Shown here in pieces: positions 53,313 to 63,875 of a stretch of 64,000 nucleotides of DNA. Every line of letters starts with the position of its first letter. Position 1 is the stretch's first letter. The stretch covers positions 87,622 through 151,621 of the forward strand of contig JAAXUF010000005.1 of NCBI GenBank assembly GCA_013336165.1, written 5' to 3'. Made by a program: the position numbers and the translations under genes. The stretch is from Coriobacteriia bacterium. GTDB lineage: Bacteria > Actinomycetota > Coriobacteriia > Anaerosomatales > JAAXUF01. The notes under the pieces were generated by a model. It saw only the letters and a program-made list of their open reading frames with translations. It did no database searches and was not told where the DNA came from.

Positions 53313-56039
53313 CTAGATGTCAGGAAGCGAGTACGGTCCCCTGCCCAGAAGTAGAATCAGCTCTTCTGTGGGGATCGGGTGGCTGAAGTAGAAGCCTTGT
53401 GCTACGTCGCAACCATTGGCCCGAAGGAAACGGACCTGCTCCTCGGTCTCCGGCCCCTCGGCGACGACGACGGCTCCAAGGCTCTTCGCAAGCGCGATGA
53501 TCGACAAGACCACGGCCCGGGCTTCGAGGTCATCGGGAAGCAACTCGACAAAACTGCAGTCGATCTTGATCGTGTTGGCGCGAAACATCCGAACGTAGGT
53601 GAGCGAAGAGTAGCCCGTTCCGAAGTCGTCGAGCGCCAGTCCCACGCCAACAACGTCTCGCAGCTGCGCGAACTTCGCCTGGGCCTCCTCGGCATCGAGC
53701 AGAAACGCGGTCTCGGTGATCTCAAGCTTTATGGACTGCGCTTCGACGCCGGAATCGCTCAACACGTCGCCGAGCAGCGCGGTTACATCCATTTCCCTGA
53801 ACTGGCGCACGGAGAAGTTCACGGACATGGTGAGCCCAGGAGTCACCTCCTGCATGATCGCCAGATCTGCGCATGCTTTGCGCATGACCCAGTCCCCCAA
53901 CAAGACGATGAGTTCGGAGTTCTCGGCTATGGGGATGAAGTCCGTCGGCGACATCACGGCGCCCTCACGGGTGCGCAGCCGCGCGAGCGCCTCGACTCCC
54001 GTGATGCGCCCCGTCGACAGGTCGACCTGCGGTTGGTAGAGCAGGAAATACCGATCCTCATCAAGGGCTCCCCAGAGCTCTTCCTCGATGGACCTGAGTC
54101 GCTGCATGCTGACCTGAAGCTCTTCGGAGAAGAACTGGACTCTACTGCGACCAAGCGCTTTGGCGCCATACATCGCCAGATCGGCATGCTGCATGAGGCT
54201 CGTCGCGTCTGTCGAGTCTGTGGGGAAAAGGGAAACGCCGATGCTCGCGCTCACGTGCACGTCTTCGACACCTAGGCGGAAGGTCCGGCCCATGGCCTCA
54301 AGCAGGCGCTGAGTCGCAGTCTCCACCTGCAAGGCGTCCTCGACGTCGGCTAGGACGACGGTGAACTCGTCCCCGCCGAAGCGTCCGACCGTATCGCTCT
54401 CGCGCAACGCACCCGTGATGCGCTCTGCGACCGCAACCAGCAGCGCATCTCCCTGAGCGTGTCCGAGGGTATCGTTTATGCCCTTGAAGTTGTCCAGATC
54501 GATGAAGAGGACCGCCACCCCCCGCCCGACTCGCGTGGCATACGCCAGAGCGTGTTCGAGCCTGTCACTGAGCAGGATGCGATTGGGCAGACCGGTCAAA
54601 GCGTCATGGGTCGCGTTGAACTGCAGGGTTATCTCGGCCTGTCTGATCTCCGTGAGATCCGTGACGACACAGATGGCACTTGTATCGCGCTCATCGGTAC
54701 CTGCGGAAGCGGCCATAGACACCCATGCAGGAAAGACGGTGCCGTCGGCCCTCGTCTGCTCAAGTTCGCCTCTCCATTCTCCCTCGGCTGCGAGGATCTC
54801 CTGCATCGTCTCGAGGGATTCGAACATGCGGTCCTCGGACAGAAACCGCCTCGCGCTCGTGTTGACGATGTCCTCGCGTGCATACCCCGTCATACGGCAA
54901 AAGGCGCTGTTGACGTCGACTATCCGTCCGCCTTGACCGGGCAATAGAACCAAGATGCCCTCGTTAGTGGTCTCGAACACCGTACTTGCCAACTTGAGTT
55001 GATCGGTCCGCCGGCGCTCGTCGGTGACATCCTGAAGGGTCACAAGCTGCGCGGGCGCCCTGCCCGGGCCGACAACCAGCGGCGTGACCCCGAGTTCGAT
55101 GTATCGCTGACCACCGTCAGTCTCGAGAGAGAGCACACAGCGCTGAGGCTCGCTCTCGCCCAGAAGGGCATTCGCCCCCGCTATCGCGCTGAAGACCGCC
55201 TCGGCGGGCCTGCCGAGAACCTCGGCCGAAGGTGCGTCAAGCATCGAGAGCGCCGCCGAGTTCGCATCGACAACCAGGCCGTCTCCATCGACGAGAACCA
55301 CTCCGTCTCGCATCTGTTCGACGAGTGCGCCGCGGGCCAAAGGGACGATGTCGAACAGCCCGCCGCGCAGGATCGCGAACAACCACAGAGCACCGGTAGC
55401 CAAGAATGCGATCGGCGCCGAATCGATGCCCAAGGGAAGGAACCCGACTTGAGCAACCACGGTGACAACGGTTGGTACCAACCCGCCGATGAGAAGGATC
55501 ACTGCCCGGGTCCTCCTGATCCCGGTGGACCGAAGGTACATACGAAAAATGATGACCGTGGCCAAGAGGATCAGAGCATACGCGTAAGCGACAAAGACCC
55601 AATACAGCGGGCCCCATACTATCTGGTAGTACGTGAACGAACCGATCGTGCGTGCGACTATCGCCGCCTCGAACAGGCGGCCAGGGTTCAACCACTCGAT
55701 GTTGTTAAGCGCAAACGACGCACTAGCTATGAGCGCAATGCGACCGGGAGTGAGCCATCGCTTCATCCCCGCAATTTCGAACGCTAGAGTCAGGAATCCG
55801 ACCGGGACCAACCAACTTCCGAGAGATGTCGTTCTCGACCAGAAGACCTGCTGATCCAAAGTGGGCATACACCACATCACCGCGTAGCCACCAGCCCAGA
55901 TGGCGACGCCGAGCATCAGTGCCGCAAGCGGCAGTGCCTCGCGAGCAGCGCGACGGCGCCAAGCAACCACTACTACCGCCAACGCCAGAACACCCGCGAC
56001 CGCGTAGAGAAGCATGTAGAGATAGTGCAGCTCCACCAC
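53313..56039 (-). CDS. 7TM-PAS-PAS-GGDEF-EAL cyclic-di-GMP protein
   Basis: 908 aa. Seven hydrophobic helices in residues 1-235 (histidine-kinase N-terminal 7TM type), PAS domains at about 235-345 and 350-470, GGDEF domain (GGDEFTVVL, about 480-640) and EAL domain (EALARLRTREG, GTGYSSLTYV, IDCSFVELLP; about 655-900). Both catalytic motifs look intact. It may sense an external signal and adjust cyclic-di-GMP in either direction. No promoter seen clearly. Confidence 0.94.
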   Translation of the reverse strand: MVELHYLYMLLYAVAGVLALAVVVVAWRRRAAREALPLAALMLGVAIWAGGYAVMWCMPTLDQQVFWSRTTSLGSWLVPVGFLTLAFEIAGMKRWLTPGRIALIASASFALNNIEWLNPGRLFEAAIVARTIGSFTYYQIVWGPLYWVFVAYAYALILLATVIIFRMYLRSTGIRRTRAVILLIGGLVPTVVTVVAQVGFLPLGIDSAPIAFLATGALWLFAILRGGLFDIVPLARGALVEQMRDGVVLVDGDGLVVDANSAALSMLDAPSAEVLGRPAEAVFSAIAGANALLGESEPQRCVLSLETDGGQRYIELGVTPLVVGPGRAPAQLVTLQDVTDERRRTDQLKLASTVFETTNEGILVLLPGQGGRIVDVNSAFCRMTGYAREDIVNTSARRFLSEDRMFESLETMQEILAAEGEWRGELEQTRADGTVFPAWVSMAASAGTDERDTSAICVVTDLTEIRQAEITLQFNATHDALTGLPNRILLSDRLEHALAYATRVGRGVAVLFIDLDNFKGINDTLGHAQGDALLVAVAERITGALRESDTVGRFGGDEFTVVLADVEDALQVETATQRLLEAMGRTFRLGVEDVHVSASIGVSLFPTDSTDATSLMQHADLAMYGAKALGRSRVQFFSEELQVSMQRLRSIEEELWGALDEDRYFLLYQPQVDLSTGRITGVEALARLRTREGAVMSPTDFIPIAENSELIVLLGDWVMRKACADLAIMQEVTPGLTMSVNFSVRQFREMDVTALLGDVLSDSGVEAQSIKLEITETAFLLDAEEAQAKFAQLRDVVGVGLALDDFGTGYSSLTYVRMFRANTIKIDCSFVELLPDDLEARAVVLSIIALAKSLGAVVVAEGPETEEQVRFLRANGCDVAQGFYFSHPIPTEELILLLGRGPYSLPDI

Positions 56040-56142
56040 GGAAGCCGCCTCCCAATCTGAAGCTTCGGACGGTGCTCGAATCGAGACTACGTTTTAAGTT
56101 ACCCATGGATGCAGGCTTCCTACCAGCAGTTTCCAATGGATA

Positions 56143-57822
56143 CTATGGCTTCTTTGCGTCGTCCTCTCCTGCGAACACGCCGAGCTTGATGTCGAGCATC
56201 TCCTTGGCCATGTCGCGTAGCTTGTACTTCTGAATCTTGGCGCTCGCGGTCATCGGAAACTCGTCCACGAAGAAGACGTACTTAGGCGCCTTGTAACGGG
56301 CGATCCGAGCGCGAGCGAACTCCTGTACGTCAGACTCGGTGATGTCGGATCCTGCATGACGCTGCACGAACGCGCCGACAACCTCACCGTACTTCGCGTC
56401 CGGCACGCCGACGACCTGAACGTCCTTCACGCCCGGCATCGTGTAGAGAAACTCCTCGATCTCGCGCGGGTAGATATTCTCTCCTCCGCGGATGATCATG
56501 TCCTTGATGCGGCCCGTGATGCGGTAGTAGCCGTGCTCGTCGACCGTGCCCAGATCGCCGCTGTGGAGCCATCCGTCGGCGTCGATTGCTTTGGCCGTCG
56601 CCTCGGGCATCTTGTAGTAGCCCTTCATGATGTTGTAACCGCGGCAGCACAGCTCGCCCGGCACGTCGATGGCGCACTCCTCGCCCGTCTCGGGATCGAT
56701 GACGCAAACCTCGACGGTATCGTGCTTGCGCCCGACGGTCTCGCATTTGCGCTCAAGCGTGTCGTCGACCGTCGTTTGCGTGAACACCGGCGATGTCTCC
56801 GTCAGCCCGTAGCAGATGGTCATCTCAGAAGCGTGCATCTGATCGATGACCTGGCGCATCGTCTCGACCGGGCACGGCGAGCCCGCCATGATGCCGGTGC
56901 GCAGCGACGTCATGTCAAACATCGAGAACATCGGGTGGTTCAGCTCGGCAATGAACATCGTCGGCACGCCGTAGAGCGCGGTCGCGCGTTCCTTCTGCAC
57001 GGCAGCGAGAACGAGCAGCGGATCGAACTGCTCGACCATGACCATCGTGGAGCCGTGCGTGAGCACCGCCAGCACGCCCAGCACGCAGCCGAAGCAGTGG
57101 AACAGCGGCACCGGCAGGCACACGCGATCGGCGGGCGTGAGGTTCTGGCGCTCGCCGATGTAGTAGCCGTTGTTGAGGATGTTGCGGTGCGTCAACATGA
57201 CGCCCTTCGGGAAGCCCGTCGTCCCCGAGGTGTACTGCATGTTGATCACGTCGTTGTTGCTGAGGCTCGCCTTGGCCTCGGCAAGCGCCTCGTCGCTGCC
57301 ATGCTCGCCGAGAAGCAGCAGCTCGGGCACGGTGTAGAACCCGCGATGCTTCTCGGGACCCATGTAGATGAGGTTCTTCAGGAACGGGAACTCGGGCGCC
57401 GAGAGATGTCCACGCTGCTGCGTGAGCGACTCCGGGATGATCTCGCGAACGATCTCGACATAGTCAACATCGCGGAACGCGTCGATGATGCACAGCGCCT
57501 TCATGTCGGACTGCTGCATGACGTAGGCAAGCTCGTGGCTCTTGTAGACGGGGTTGACCGTCACCAGCACGACGCCGATCTTCGCCGTCGCGAACATGAA
57601 CGTGAGCCAGTCCGGAACGTTCCTCGCCCAGATGCCGAGATGGTCGCCCGGCTCCATGCCGATGGCGAGCAGTCCTTTCGCGAGGTTGTCGGTGCGCTTG
57701 TCGAAGTCCTTGTACGTCCAGCGCAGGTCGCGGTCCGGATACACGATGAAGTCATGGTCCGGGTTGGCGGCGACTTGCTCCTCAAAGTACGCGCCAATCG
57801 TGAGTTCGGTATGCAGCTGCAT
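56143..57822 (-). CDS. AMP-dependent fatty-acid CoA ligase
   Basis: 559 aa. ANL-superfamily enzyme activating a carboxylic acid to its CoA thioester: P-loop [28 protein letters not shown], and the GWLHSGDLG and [16 protein letters not shown] motifs. Closest to medium-to-long-chain acyl-CoA synthetases; exact chain length cannot be seen. ATG at 57822 after GGGAGG; eleven bases after the XRE-cupin gene, so likely co-transcribed. Confidence 0.93.
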   Translation of the reverse strand: MQLHTELTIGAYFEEQVAANPDHDFIVYPDRDLRWTYKDFDKRTDNLAKGLLAIGMEPGDHLGIWARNVPDWLTFMFATAKIGVVLVTVNPVYKSHELAYVMQQSDMKALCIIDAFRDVDYVEIVREIIPESLTQQRGHLSAPEFPFLKNLIYMGPEKHRGFYTVPELLLLGEHGSDEALAEAKASLSNNDVINMQYTSGTTGFPKGVMLTHRNILNNGYYIGERQNLTPADRVCLPVPLFHCFGCVLGVLAVLTHGSTMVMVEQFDPLLVLAAVQKERATALYGVPTMFIAELNHPMFSMFDMTSLRTGIMAGSPCPVETMRQVIDQMHASEMTICYGLTETSPVFTQTTVDDTLERKCETVGRKHDTVEVCVIDPETGEECAIDVPGELCCRGYNIMKGYYKMPEATAKAIDADGWLHSGDLGTVDEHGYYRITGRIKDMIIRGGENIYPREIEEFLYTMPGVKDVQVVGVPDAKYGEVVGAFVQRHAGSDITESDVQEFARARIARYKAPKYVFFVDEFPMTASAKIQKYKLRDMAKEMLDIKLGVFAGEDDAKKP

Positions 57823-57832
57823 CGTCGCCTCC

Positions 57833-58411
57833 CTATACCGGGGTGTAGACGACGCCGAGGAACTTCGCCGGCCCACCGGAGCCTGCACGGACCTGATGCG
57901 GCACGATCGAGTCGTAGTAGATGCTGTCGCCGGACTCGAGGACGTAGATGTCCTTGCCGTACTCAACCTCTATGGCGCCGTCGAGCACGTACAGGAACTC
58001 CTCGCCCTCGTGTGAAGAGAGCACGTGCGTCTCGGCGGGTGCAGGGCTGACGGTGATCGTAAACGGCTCCATGTGCCGCGCGCTCTTTCCCTCGGCGAGT
58101 GAGAAGAAGCCGAGCGTACCAGCGTCACTCTCGGTCTCGAGGCTCTTGACGCGCGAAGTCTCCTCGGCTTGGCCGGCGCGGGTCACGACGGGGCCGACGT
58201 TGGTGTCGTCGTCGAGCAGCGTGCCGAGCCGGACGCCCAGCGCGCGGGTGACCTTGATGAGCGGCGCAAGCGATGGGGCGAGTTCGCCGGCCTCGAGCGC
58301 AACGATGACGGAGACTTCGCAGTCGCAGCGCTCGGCGAGCTCTTCTTGCGAGAGCCTGAGCGATTCGCGCAGCGTGGTGATCTTGACACCGATCCTGTTG
58401 TCGTCGGCCAT
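57833..58411 (-). CDS. XRE-family regulator with cupin domain
   Basis: 192 aa. Helix-turn-helix at about 8-65 ([25 protein letters not shown]) and a C-terminal cupin at about 110-190 ([33 protein letters not shown]). Such proteins are transcription regulators sensing a small molecule through the cupin; here it probably controls its own gene and the CoA ligase. ATG at 58411 after AAGGGATGG. Confidence 0.9.
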   Translation of the reverse strand: MADDNRIGVKITTLRESLRLSQEELAERCDCEVSVIVALEAGELAPSLAPLIKVTRALGVRLGTLLDDDTNVGPVVTRAGQAEETSRVKSLETESDAGTLGFFSLAEGKSARHMEPFTITVSPAPAETHVLSSHEGEEFLYVLDGAIEVEYGKDIYVLESGDSIYYDSIVPHQVRAGSGGPAKFLGVVYTPV

Positions 58412-58448
58412 GAGAAGCCATCCCTTTCCCGTGGTTTGAACATACCTA

Positions 58449-58460
58449 TGCGTACGCGAA
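58449..58460. promoter_or_regulatory. Palindrome near the XRE-cupin promoter
   Basis: GCGTACGC lies about 40 bases before the XRE-cupin start, inside a region with a possible minus-strand promoter (TTGTAC and GTATGT). It may be an autoregulation site; the evidence is only the symmetry and location. Confidence 0.3.
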
Positions 58461-58553
58461 GGGTACAACAGACCCGACGGCTGCGGATACTGCTCCCAGT
58501 GGTCAGTTTCGCTGACGGCTCCGATGCGCCGGGGAGCGGGCAAGAAGGCGGCC

Positions 58554-59000
58554 CTATTCGCCGAGAAGGCGCTCCAGTGCCCACGTGAACCGCTCGCGGT
58601 CCTCTTCCTCGAACGGCGTCGGACCGCGATGGCGGCCGCCCGCCCGGCGAAGGCGAGCCTCGGCATGCCGCACCGCCAGCTCGGCGTCGATGCTCTCGAG
58701 GTGGAAGACCCTCCCGCGCGGCGAAATCGCCCGCGCTCCCCGCCCGAGGACCATGGCAGCCAAGCCGATGTCCTGGGTGACCACGACGTCGCCCCGCTCG
58801 AGCCGCTCGATGATCGCGAAGTCCGCCGAGTCGCTCCCGACGCTCACCTGCAACGCCTCGACGCCGCGTGCACGAGTATAGCGCTCGGTGCTCTGGGTGC
58901 TGTTGGCAACGATCAGGACCGGAATGCCCCGCGACCTCGCAAGGGTGATCGCTTCACGGGTGACAGGGCAGGCATCGGCGTCTATGAACAGAGTGGTCAT
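58554..59000 (-). CDS. YaiI/YqxD family protein (UPF0178)
   Basis: 148 aa. Family start FIDADACPVTREAI, then TQDIGLAAMVLGRGARAISPRG, conserved in UPF0178 (a PIN-like nuclease fold by structure). Function unproven. The start ATG 59000 has little ribosome-binding site. Confidence 0.9.
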   Translation of the reverse strand: MTTLFIDADACPVTREAITLARSRGIPVLIVANSTQSTERYTRARGVEALQVSVGSDSADFAIIERLERGDVVVTQDIGLAAMVLGRGARAISPRGRVFHLESIDAELAVRHAEARLRRAGGRHRGPTPFEEEDRERFTWALERLLGE

Positions 59001-59028
59001 AAGGCGATTCTACCTGATGCCCGCGCTT

Positions 59029-59667
59029 CTAACGCAGCTGGCCGACAGCAAGTGAGATCGCGATCGACCACATGATGATGCCGATGACCACATCCAGAAC
59101 CCGCCATGCCACAGGACGCCCGAAGACCGGCGCGAGCGCTCGTGCGCCAAAGCCTAGCGTCGTGAACCAGGCAGCCGAGGCAACGCAAGCTCCCGCCGCG
59201 AACCAGAAGCGCATCGAGCCGCTGTACTGCGCCGCCACCGCGCCGAGAAGCACGACCGTGTCGAGGTAGACATGCGGGTTGAGCAGGCTGATGGCGAGAG
59301 TGGCGACCGCCACACGCCCGGCGGATGCCGGACCGGTGGTCTCGGCGGGCTCCTCCCGCTGCGCAGGATACAGCGCCGAGCGCAGAGCGAGCGTCCCGTA
59401 CCCGGCGAGAAACGCCGCCCCTCCCCACGCGGCGACGCTCACAAGCGCGGGAAACCTACCCACGAGCGAGCCGAACCCGACCGCGCCCAGCGCGATCAGA
59501 GCGACATCGCATGCGATGCAGATGGCGACCACGACGGCGACGTGGTTCCGGCGCAGCCCCTGCCGCAGCACGAAGGCGTTCTGGGCACCGATGGCGATGA
59601 TCAGGCTGGCGCCCAGTGCGAAGCCCGCGGCTAGGGCAGCTGGCGCCGCCGAGTGCAAGATCGCCAC
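59029..59667 (-). CDS. LysE/ArgO-family amino acid exporter
   Basis: 212 aa with six hydrophobic helices; motifs GASLIIAIGAQNAFVLRQGLRR and SLLNPHVYLDTVVLLG identify the LysE/ArgO family that exports basic amino acids. GTG at 59667 after a G-rich site was chosen; the ORF to 59748 has an unlikely N-terminus. Confidence 0.91.
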   Translation of the reverse strand: MAILHSAAPAALAAGFALGASLIIAIGAQNAFVLRQGLRRNHVAVVVAICIACDVALIALGAVGFGSLVGRFPALVSVAAWGGAAFLAGYGTLALRSALYPAQREEPAETTGPASAGRVAVATLAISLLNPHVYLDTVVLLGAVAAQYSGSMRFWFAAGACVASAAWFTTLGFGARALAPVFGRPVAWRVLDVVIGIIMWSIAISLAVGQLR

Positions 59668-59782
59668 CGCGAAGCCCCCTCCCCCGTCCGACGGTGGAAT
59701 CGCCGGACATCCCAGTGTCATTCCGGTCGCCAAACTAGAAAGGCCCACGTGGCTTTGGCCACGCCGGCCTCGTGATTATCAG

Positions 59783-59859
59783 TGGCGGGATGTACGGGAC
59801 TCGAACCCGCGACCTCTGGCTTGACAGGCCAGCGCTCTAACCAACTGAGCTAACACCCC
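59783..59859 (-). tRNA. tRNA-Asp (GTC)
   Basis: 77 bases including encoded CCA. Acceptor GGGGTGT pairs with ACATCCC (one G-U), D-arm TAGCTCAGTTGGTTAGAGC, anticodon stem CTGGC/GCCAG with loop CTGTCAA (anticodon GTC), T-arm GCGGGTTCGAGTCCCGT. Confidence 0.98.
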
Positions 59860-59879
59860 ATGCTTGGACAGCGAACGGG

Positions 59880-59909
59880 ATTCTACCCTGCAAGTTGCAG
59901 GCTTGTCCA
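59880..59909 (-). promoter_or_regulatory. Promoter of tRNA-Asp
   Basis: Minus strand TGGACA (59909-59904), 18 bases, TAGAAT (59885-59880). The predicted start is about 14 bases before the tRNA. The spacer holds CCTGCAA-C-TTGCAGG, a perfect palindrome. Confidence 0.75.
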
Positions 59910-59947
59910 TAGCTTCCGCCTGCAATGTGCCAGTTTGCGCAAATCCC

Positions 59948-60259
59948 CTAGTAGAGTCCCGCCTCTATGTCGCCGAGATCGGCATCACTCGGCATGGAGA
60001 GTGAATCGAGCTGCTTCTGAATCGCAGCCAGCTGGGCATCGAGCGACTGGGCGTCTTGAGCTGAGAGTCCAGCCGACGGTGAAGTCGCCGCCTCTTCGGC
60101 GCTCGGAGATCCGGCGCTCGGAGAAGTCGTGGCCGTCGTGCTTCCTAGTGCGGAAGGCTGGACCGAAATGGAAGGCTGCTGGCGGTCGGCGCAACCCGTG
60201 AGGGACAACGCCAAGACCACCAGCAGCGCCGGTACGAGTCTACGCAGACTATTGCCCAT
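59948..60259 (-). CDS. Small Ser/Pro-rich lipoprotein
   Basis: 103 aa. Lipobox LSLTGC (Cys about residue 23), then a linker rich in Ser, Thr and Ala, and a C-terminal helical end (LDAQLAAIQKQLDSL). No family. Overlaps the stop of the upstream gene by eleven bases, so they form one operon. Confidence 0.8.
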   Translation of the reverse strand: MGNSLRRLVPALLVVLALSLTGCADRQQPSISVQPSALGSTTATTSPSAGSPSAEEAATSPSAGLSAQDAQSLDAQLAAIQKQLDSLSMPSDADLGDIEAGLY

Positions 60260-60803
60260 TGCTCACATTTGCCGGGGCATCGGCCTTGAGCTGGCTGACT
60301 ACATTGCGCAACTCACTTGCAGCATCGCGGAGTTGCGTCCTGGCAAGCTGCAGCTTGTCTTGAGCCTCGCGCGCCAGCGTCTGCGCCTGGCGGAACGCCT
60401 CGAACTTGTTGGATGCGGTCGGGACCAGCTTGAACTGGGCCACGGCCTTCGCCTCGGCGGCGATAGCGGCGTCCAAGGTGCGATTCGCCTTCGCGATCAT
60501 CGCACGTGCAGCACCGACGTTGCCGCCGCGACCGGCGAGGTTGTCCGCAATGTCAGTCAGCTTACCCAAGTTGGTGCGAACGGTGTCCGCAGCTGTGTTG
60601 AAGCCTTTCGCGCGCTGCGTCAGTGCCGTTTCGACCCGCAGCTTCAGGTCCTGCATCTTCTGAGTGGCGTTGGCCGCGACGTTCGTTATGGCCGTACTGG
60701 CTGGACTCTGCGGTGCAGCCAGCGCAATGGCCGGAACAGCCAGCGCTGCAACCAGCGCCACCGAGACCGACGCCGCTACCAGTCTTCTCTTGGTCCTCTT
60801 CAT
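60249..60803 (-). CDS. Exported helical protein
   Basis: 184 aa. Signal peptide (residues 1-30, LAAPQSPAS near the cleavage site), then a long alpha-helical, Ala/Gln-rich body with several coiled-coil stretches (KMQDLKLRVETALTQRAKGF; AAIAAEAKAVAQF; QDKLQLARTQLRDAASELR). Secreted or attached to the cell surface; no family recognised. GAGGTG site before ATG 60803. An 11-bp direct repeat lies about 100 bases upstream. Confidence 0.8.
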   Translation of the reverse strand: MKRTKRRLVAASVSVALVAALAVPAIALAAPQSPASTAITNVAANATQKMQDLKLRVETALTQRAKGFNTAADTVRTNLGKLTDIADNLAGRGGNVGAARAMIAKANRTLDAAIAAEAKAVAQFKLVPTASNKFEAFRQAQTLAREAQDKLQLARTQLRDAASELRNVVSQLKADAPANVSNGQ

Positions 60804-60900
60804 TTCGCACCTCGACTTAGATCGGGTCCATCGGACGTAGGTGGCCTCAAGCCACGACCAGAAGTATCTTCTGCCCGCATTGCCCATACGTTGTCACCGT

Positions 60901-60919
60901 GTTGAGTTTTGGTTGAGTT
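60901..60919. promoter_or_regulatory. Direct repeat with 11-bp period, possible OmpR-family binding site
   Basis: GTTGAGTT occurs at 60901-60908 and again at 60912-60919. An 11-bp repeat is the usual spacing of OmpR/PhoB-type sites. It is between the exported protein gene (start 60803) and the sensor-kinase gene, whose partner regulator is of that type. Confidence 0.5.
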
Positions 60920-60942
60920 CAGCAATTCTGCCGCCAGACCGC

Positions 60943-62331
60943 CTATTCCTCGGCAATCGAGAGCGCGATTTCGAACCGCGCGCCCCCCAGAGTGCTGTCA
61001 TTCACGCCTACGGTGCCGCCCATCAACTCGATGAGGCGCCGGCATATCGCCAGCCCGAGACCTGCCCCTCCCGCCCCTGCGGGCGCCCCGAAGCGGGCGA
61101 AGCGCCCGAAGATCGCGTCTCTACGGTCGACAGGAATTCCCGGCCCCGAGTCCTCGACCGCGAGTCGCCACTCTTCCGCCTCGGTCTGAGCGCTCACGAG
61201 CACCGTCCCGCCTTCCGGGGTGTGCGCGATCGCGTTGTCGACCAGCGTCGAGGCGGCCTGCAGGAGCCGCTCAGAATCGCCGAGTGGACGGGGCAGCGCC
61301 GGAATCGCCAGCTCCAGCGAAACGTGCGCGGCTGTTGCGGCTGCGGCGAAGCGCCCGCCAAGCGCATCTGCAAGCAGTGCAGGGTCGACCGGAACGCACG
61401 CGAGCGTGATGGAGCCCGCCTCGAGCTCCGAGAGCGCCAGCAGCGCCTGCGAGACCTCGCCGATGCGTACGGCTTCGTCGCGGATCACACCGAGCGCGCG
61501 GAGGCGCGCGTCCTCATCGGCGACGGTGCCGTCCAACATCGCCTCGGCGTAACCGCGGATTGAGGTGAGCGGCGTGCGGATCTCGTGGCTGACGTCGGCG
61601 ACGAACGCCTTCTGCGCCTCATGCGTGGCCGCGACGCGTCTGGTCATGCGGTTGAACGAGCGCGCGAGCGAGGCGGTTTCGCGGTCTCCCTCCTCGGCGA
61701 CTTGGGTGCCTAGGGCGCCCGCCGCGACCAGCTCGGTCGCGGACTCCAGGCGAATCAGAGGCGCCGTCAGGCGCCGTGCAAGAATGCCGCCGATGAAGTA
61801 CGAGGCGATCACCGCCAGAAGCAGCGCGATTGCGGCAATCAGGATGATCCCTGCCTGCGCCGTGCGGATCTCGGCAAGACTCTGAATCGCAACCAGCTGG
61901 CTGTCGGCGTCGATGGGAGCGGCTACCACCAGCACCTGCACGCCGGCTGCAGTGCGCAGCACACCGCTGCGGGCGCCATCGCCAGACGCCGCGGTGGCGA
62001 GGCGGTCCAGTGGCAGCGTCGCAGGCGGAGTCGCGACTGTGGATCGCAGGACGCCGCCTCCCGTGTCGGTTACGAACAGCTGTGCGCCCATCAGCCCCGC
62101 CTCGACGCGCATGAGGCGGTCCTGTGTGGAGGCAGTCGCAGCGTCGCTCGCGGTCATCCCACCTGCCACCGCCGCGACCTGCCGAGACAACTCATCGGCC
62201 CGCTGCTGGATCGAGTACTGCGCCCAGCCGATCGCGAAAGCGCCAAACGTGACCGCAAGCGCTACCGCCACAGCACCGCCGAAGTACAGGCGTGCTTTCG
62301 CGGCTATGCTTCGCCGAGGACGCACGCTCAT
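60943..62331 (-). CDS. Membrane sensor histidine kinase (BaeS/EnvZ type)
   Basis: 462 aa. Two membrane helices (about 12-35 and 155-180), periplasmic domain, HAMP region, HisKA helix with His in AFVADVSHEIRTPLTSIRGYAEAM, HATPase motifs (LVDNAIAHTPEGG, EDSGPGIPV, GLGLAICRRLIELMGGT). ATG at 62331 overlaps the regulator stop by four bases. Confidence 0.94.
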   Translation of the reverse strand: MSVRPRRSIAAKARLYFGGAVAVALAVTFGAFAIGWAQYSIQQRADELSRQVAAVAGGMTASDAATASTQDRLMRVEAGLMGAQLFVTDTGGGVLRSTVATPPATLPLDRLATAASGDGARSGVLRTAAGVQVLVVAAPIDADSQLVAIQSLAEIRTAQAGIILIAAIALLLAVIASYFIGGILARRLTAPLIRLESATELVAAGALGTQVAEEGDRETASLARSFNRMTRRVAATHEAQKAFVADVSHEIRTPLTSIRGYAEAMLDGTVADEDARLRALGVIRDEAVRIGEVSQALLALSELEAGSITLACVPVDPALLADALGGRFAAAATAAHVSLELAIPALPRPLGDSERLLQAASTLVDNAIAHTPEGGTVLVSAQTEAEEWRLAVEDSGPGIPVDRRDAIFGRFARFGAPAGAGGAGLGLAICRRLIELMGGTVGVNDSTLGGARFEIALSIAEE

Positions 62332-63044
62332 ATGGCGTCCCTGCGCACGCGGTACCCGACACCCCGCACCGTCTCGAGGAACCGCGGACTGGACGCATCA
62401 TCTCCCAGCTTCTCCCGCAGGTGCCGGATATGGACGTCGATGCCACGAACCTCCGAGAACTCGGCGCTGCCGCCAACCGCCTCAATGAGCTGCTCCCGGC
62501 TCAGGACAGCTCCGGGCCGCGAGGCCAACGCCCTCAGAAGATCGAATTCTCGCGCGGTCAGCACGATAGGTGCGCCATCGACGGAGACCTCGCGAGTCTC
62601 GGAGTCAAGCGAGAGAGCGCCCACACAAAGGGCCGTGCCCACGCCGCCGACAGCGGGCGGAGTCGGCTCGCTTCGGAGCGCATGGGGGCCTCGACGCAAG
62701 ACGGCGCGCACCCGGGCAACGAGTTCCGGAGGCGAGAACGGCTTGACCACGTAGTCGTCGGCGCCCGCCTCGAGCAGCGCGACCTTGTCGAGATCCGAGT
62801 TCCTGGCCGTGAGCATGATAATGGGCGTGCTCGACTCGGCACGCACGACGGTGCACACTTCTGCACCCGTCATGTCCGGCATCGTGAAATCGAGAACAAT
62901 CAGGTCGGGCGCGCTGACGCGAAACTTCGCGACGGCCTCCCGTCCGTTGGCGGCCGTCTCAATCGCAAAACCCGCAGCCCGAAGATACAAGCCGACAAGA
63001 TCGCGGATGTTCTCTTCGTCATCGACAACCAATACCGTTGGCAT
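62328..63044 (-). CDS. OmpR-family response regulator
   Basis: 238 aa. Receiver (DDEENIRDLVGLYL, Asp in LIVLDFTMPD, Lys in DYVVKPFSP) and a winged helix-turn-helix at about 135-235 (LTAREFDLLRALASRPGAVLSREQLI, VDVHIRHLREKLG, VRGVGYRV). ATG at 63044 after GGAG. First of the two genes, coupled to the kinase. Confidence 0.95.
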   Translation of the reverse strand: MPTVLVVDDEENIRDLVGLYLRAAGFAIETAANGREAVAKFRVSAPDLIVLDFTMPDMTGAEVCTVVRAESSTPIIMLTARNSDLDKVALLEAGADDYVVKPFSPPELVARVRAVLRRGPHALRSEPTPPAVGGVGTALCVGALSLDSETREVSVDGAPIVLTAREFDLLRALASRPGAVLSREQLIEAVGGSAEFSEVRGIDVHIRHLREKLGDDASSPRFLETVRGVGYRVRRDAI

Positions 63045-63141
63045 GCCATCTCCTCAAACGGCGGCGCGTCGCGGTTCAGTGTAGCGCGTCAGCCCGATCT
63101 TCCGCCCGCGGTCAGGTTCGCTTTCCGTGCCGACGGGGTAG

Positions 63142-63752
<611 letters not shown>

Positions 63753-63759
63753 GCATGCG

Positions 63760-63852
63760 ATGAAGTGTGTGACCTGGCTCATCGCGTCCCTTGTGATTTC
63801 GGCGGTGCTGACCATCATCGTCAATGTCGCGTGGAGGTACTTCCGAAGATAG
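63760..63852 (+). CDS. Possible 30-aa membrane peptide
   Basis: One hydrophobic helix (WLIASLVISAVLTIIVNVAW) ending in RYFRR. Seven bases after the GGQ gene. The ribosome-binding site is weak; it may be spurious. Confidence 0.35.
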   Translation: MKCVTWLIASLVISAVLTIIVNVAWRYFRR

Positions 63853-63875
63853 CCCAAGAAGAAGAGCGACCCGAT

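Noticed and set aside
56356..58050. 564-codon plus-strand ORF over the CoA ligase
   Set aside because: Antisense to the ligase gene; His/Arg-rich composition typical of a codon-shadow.
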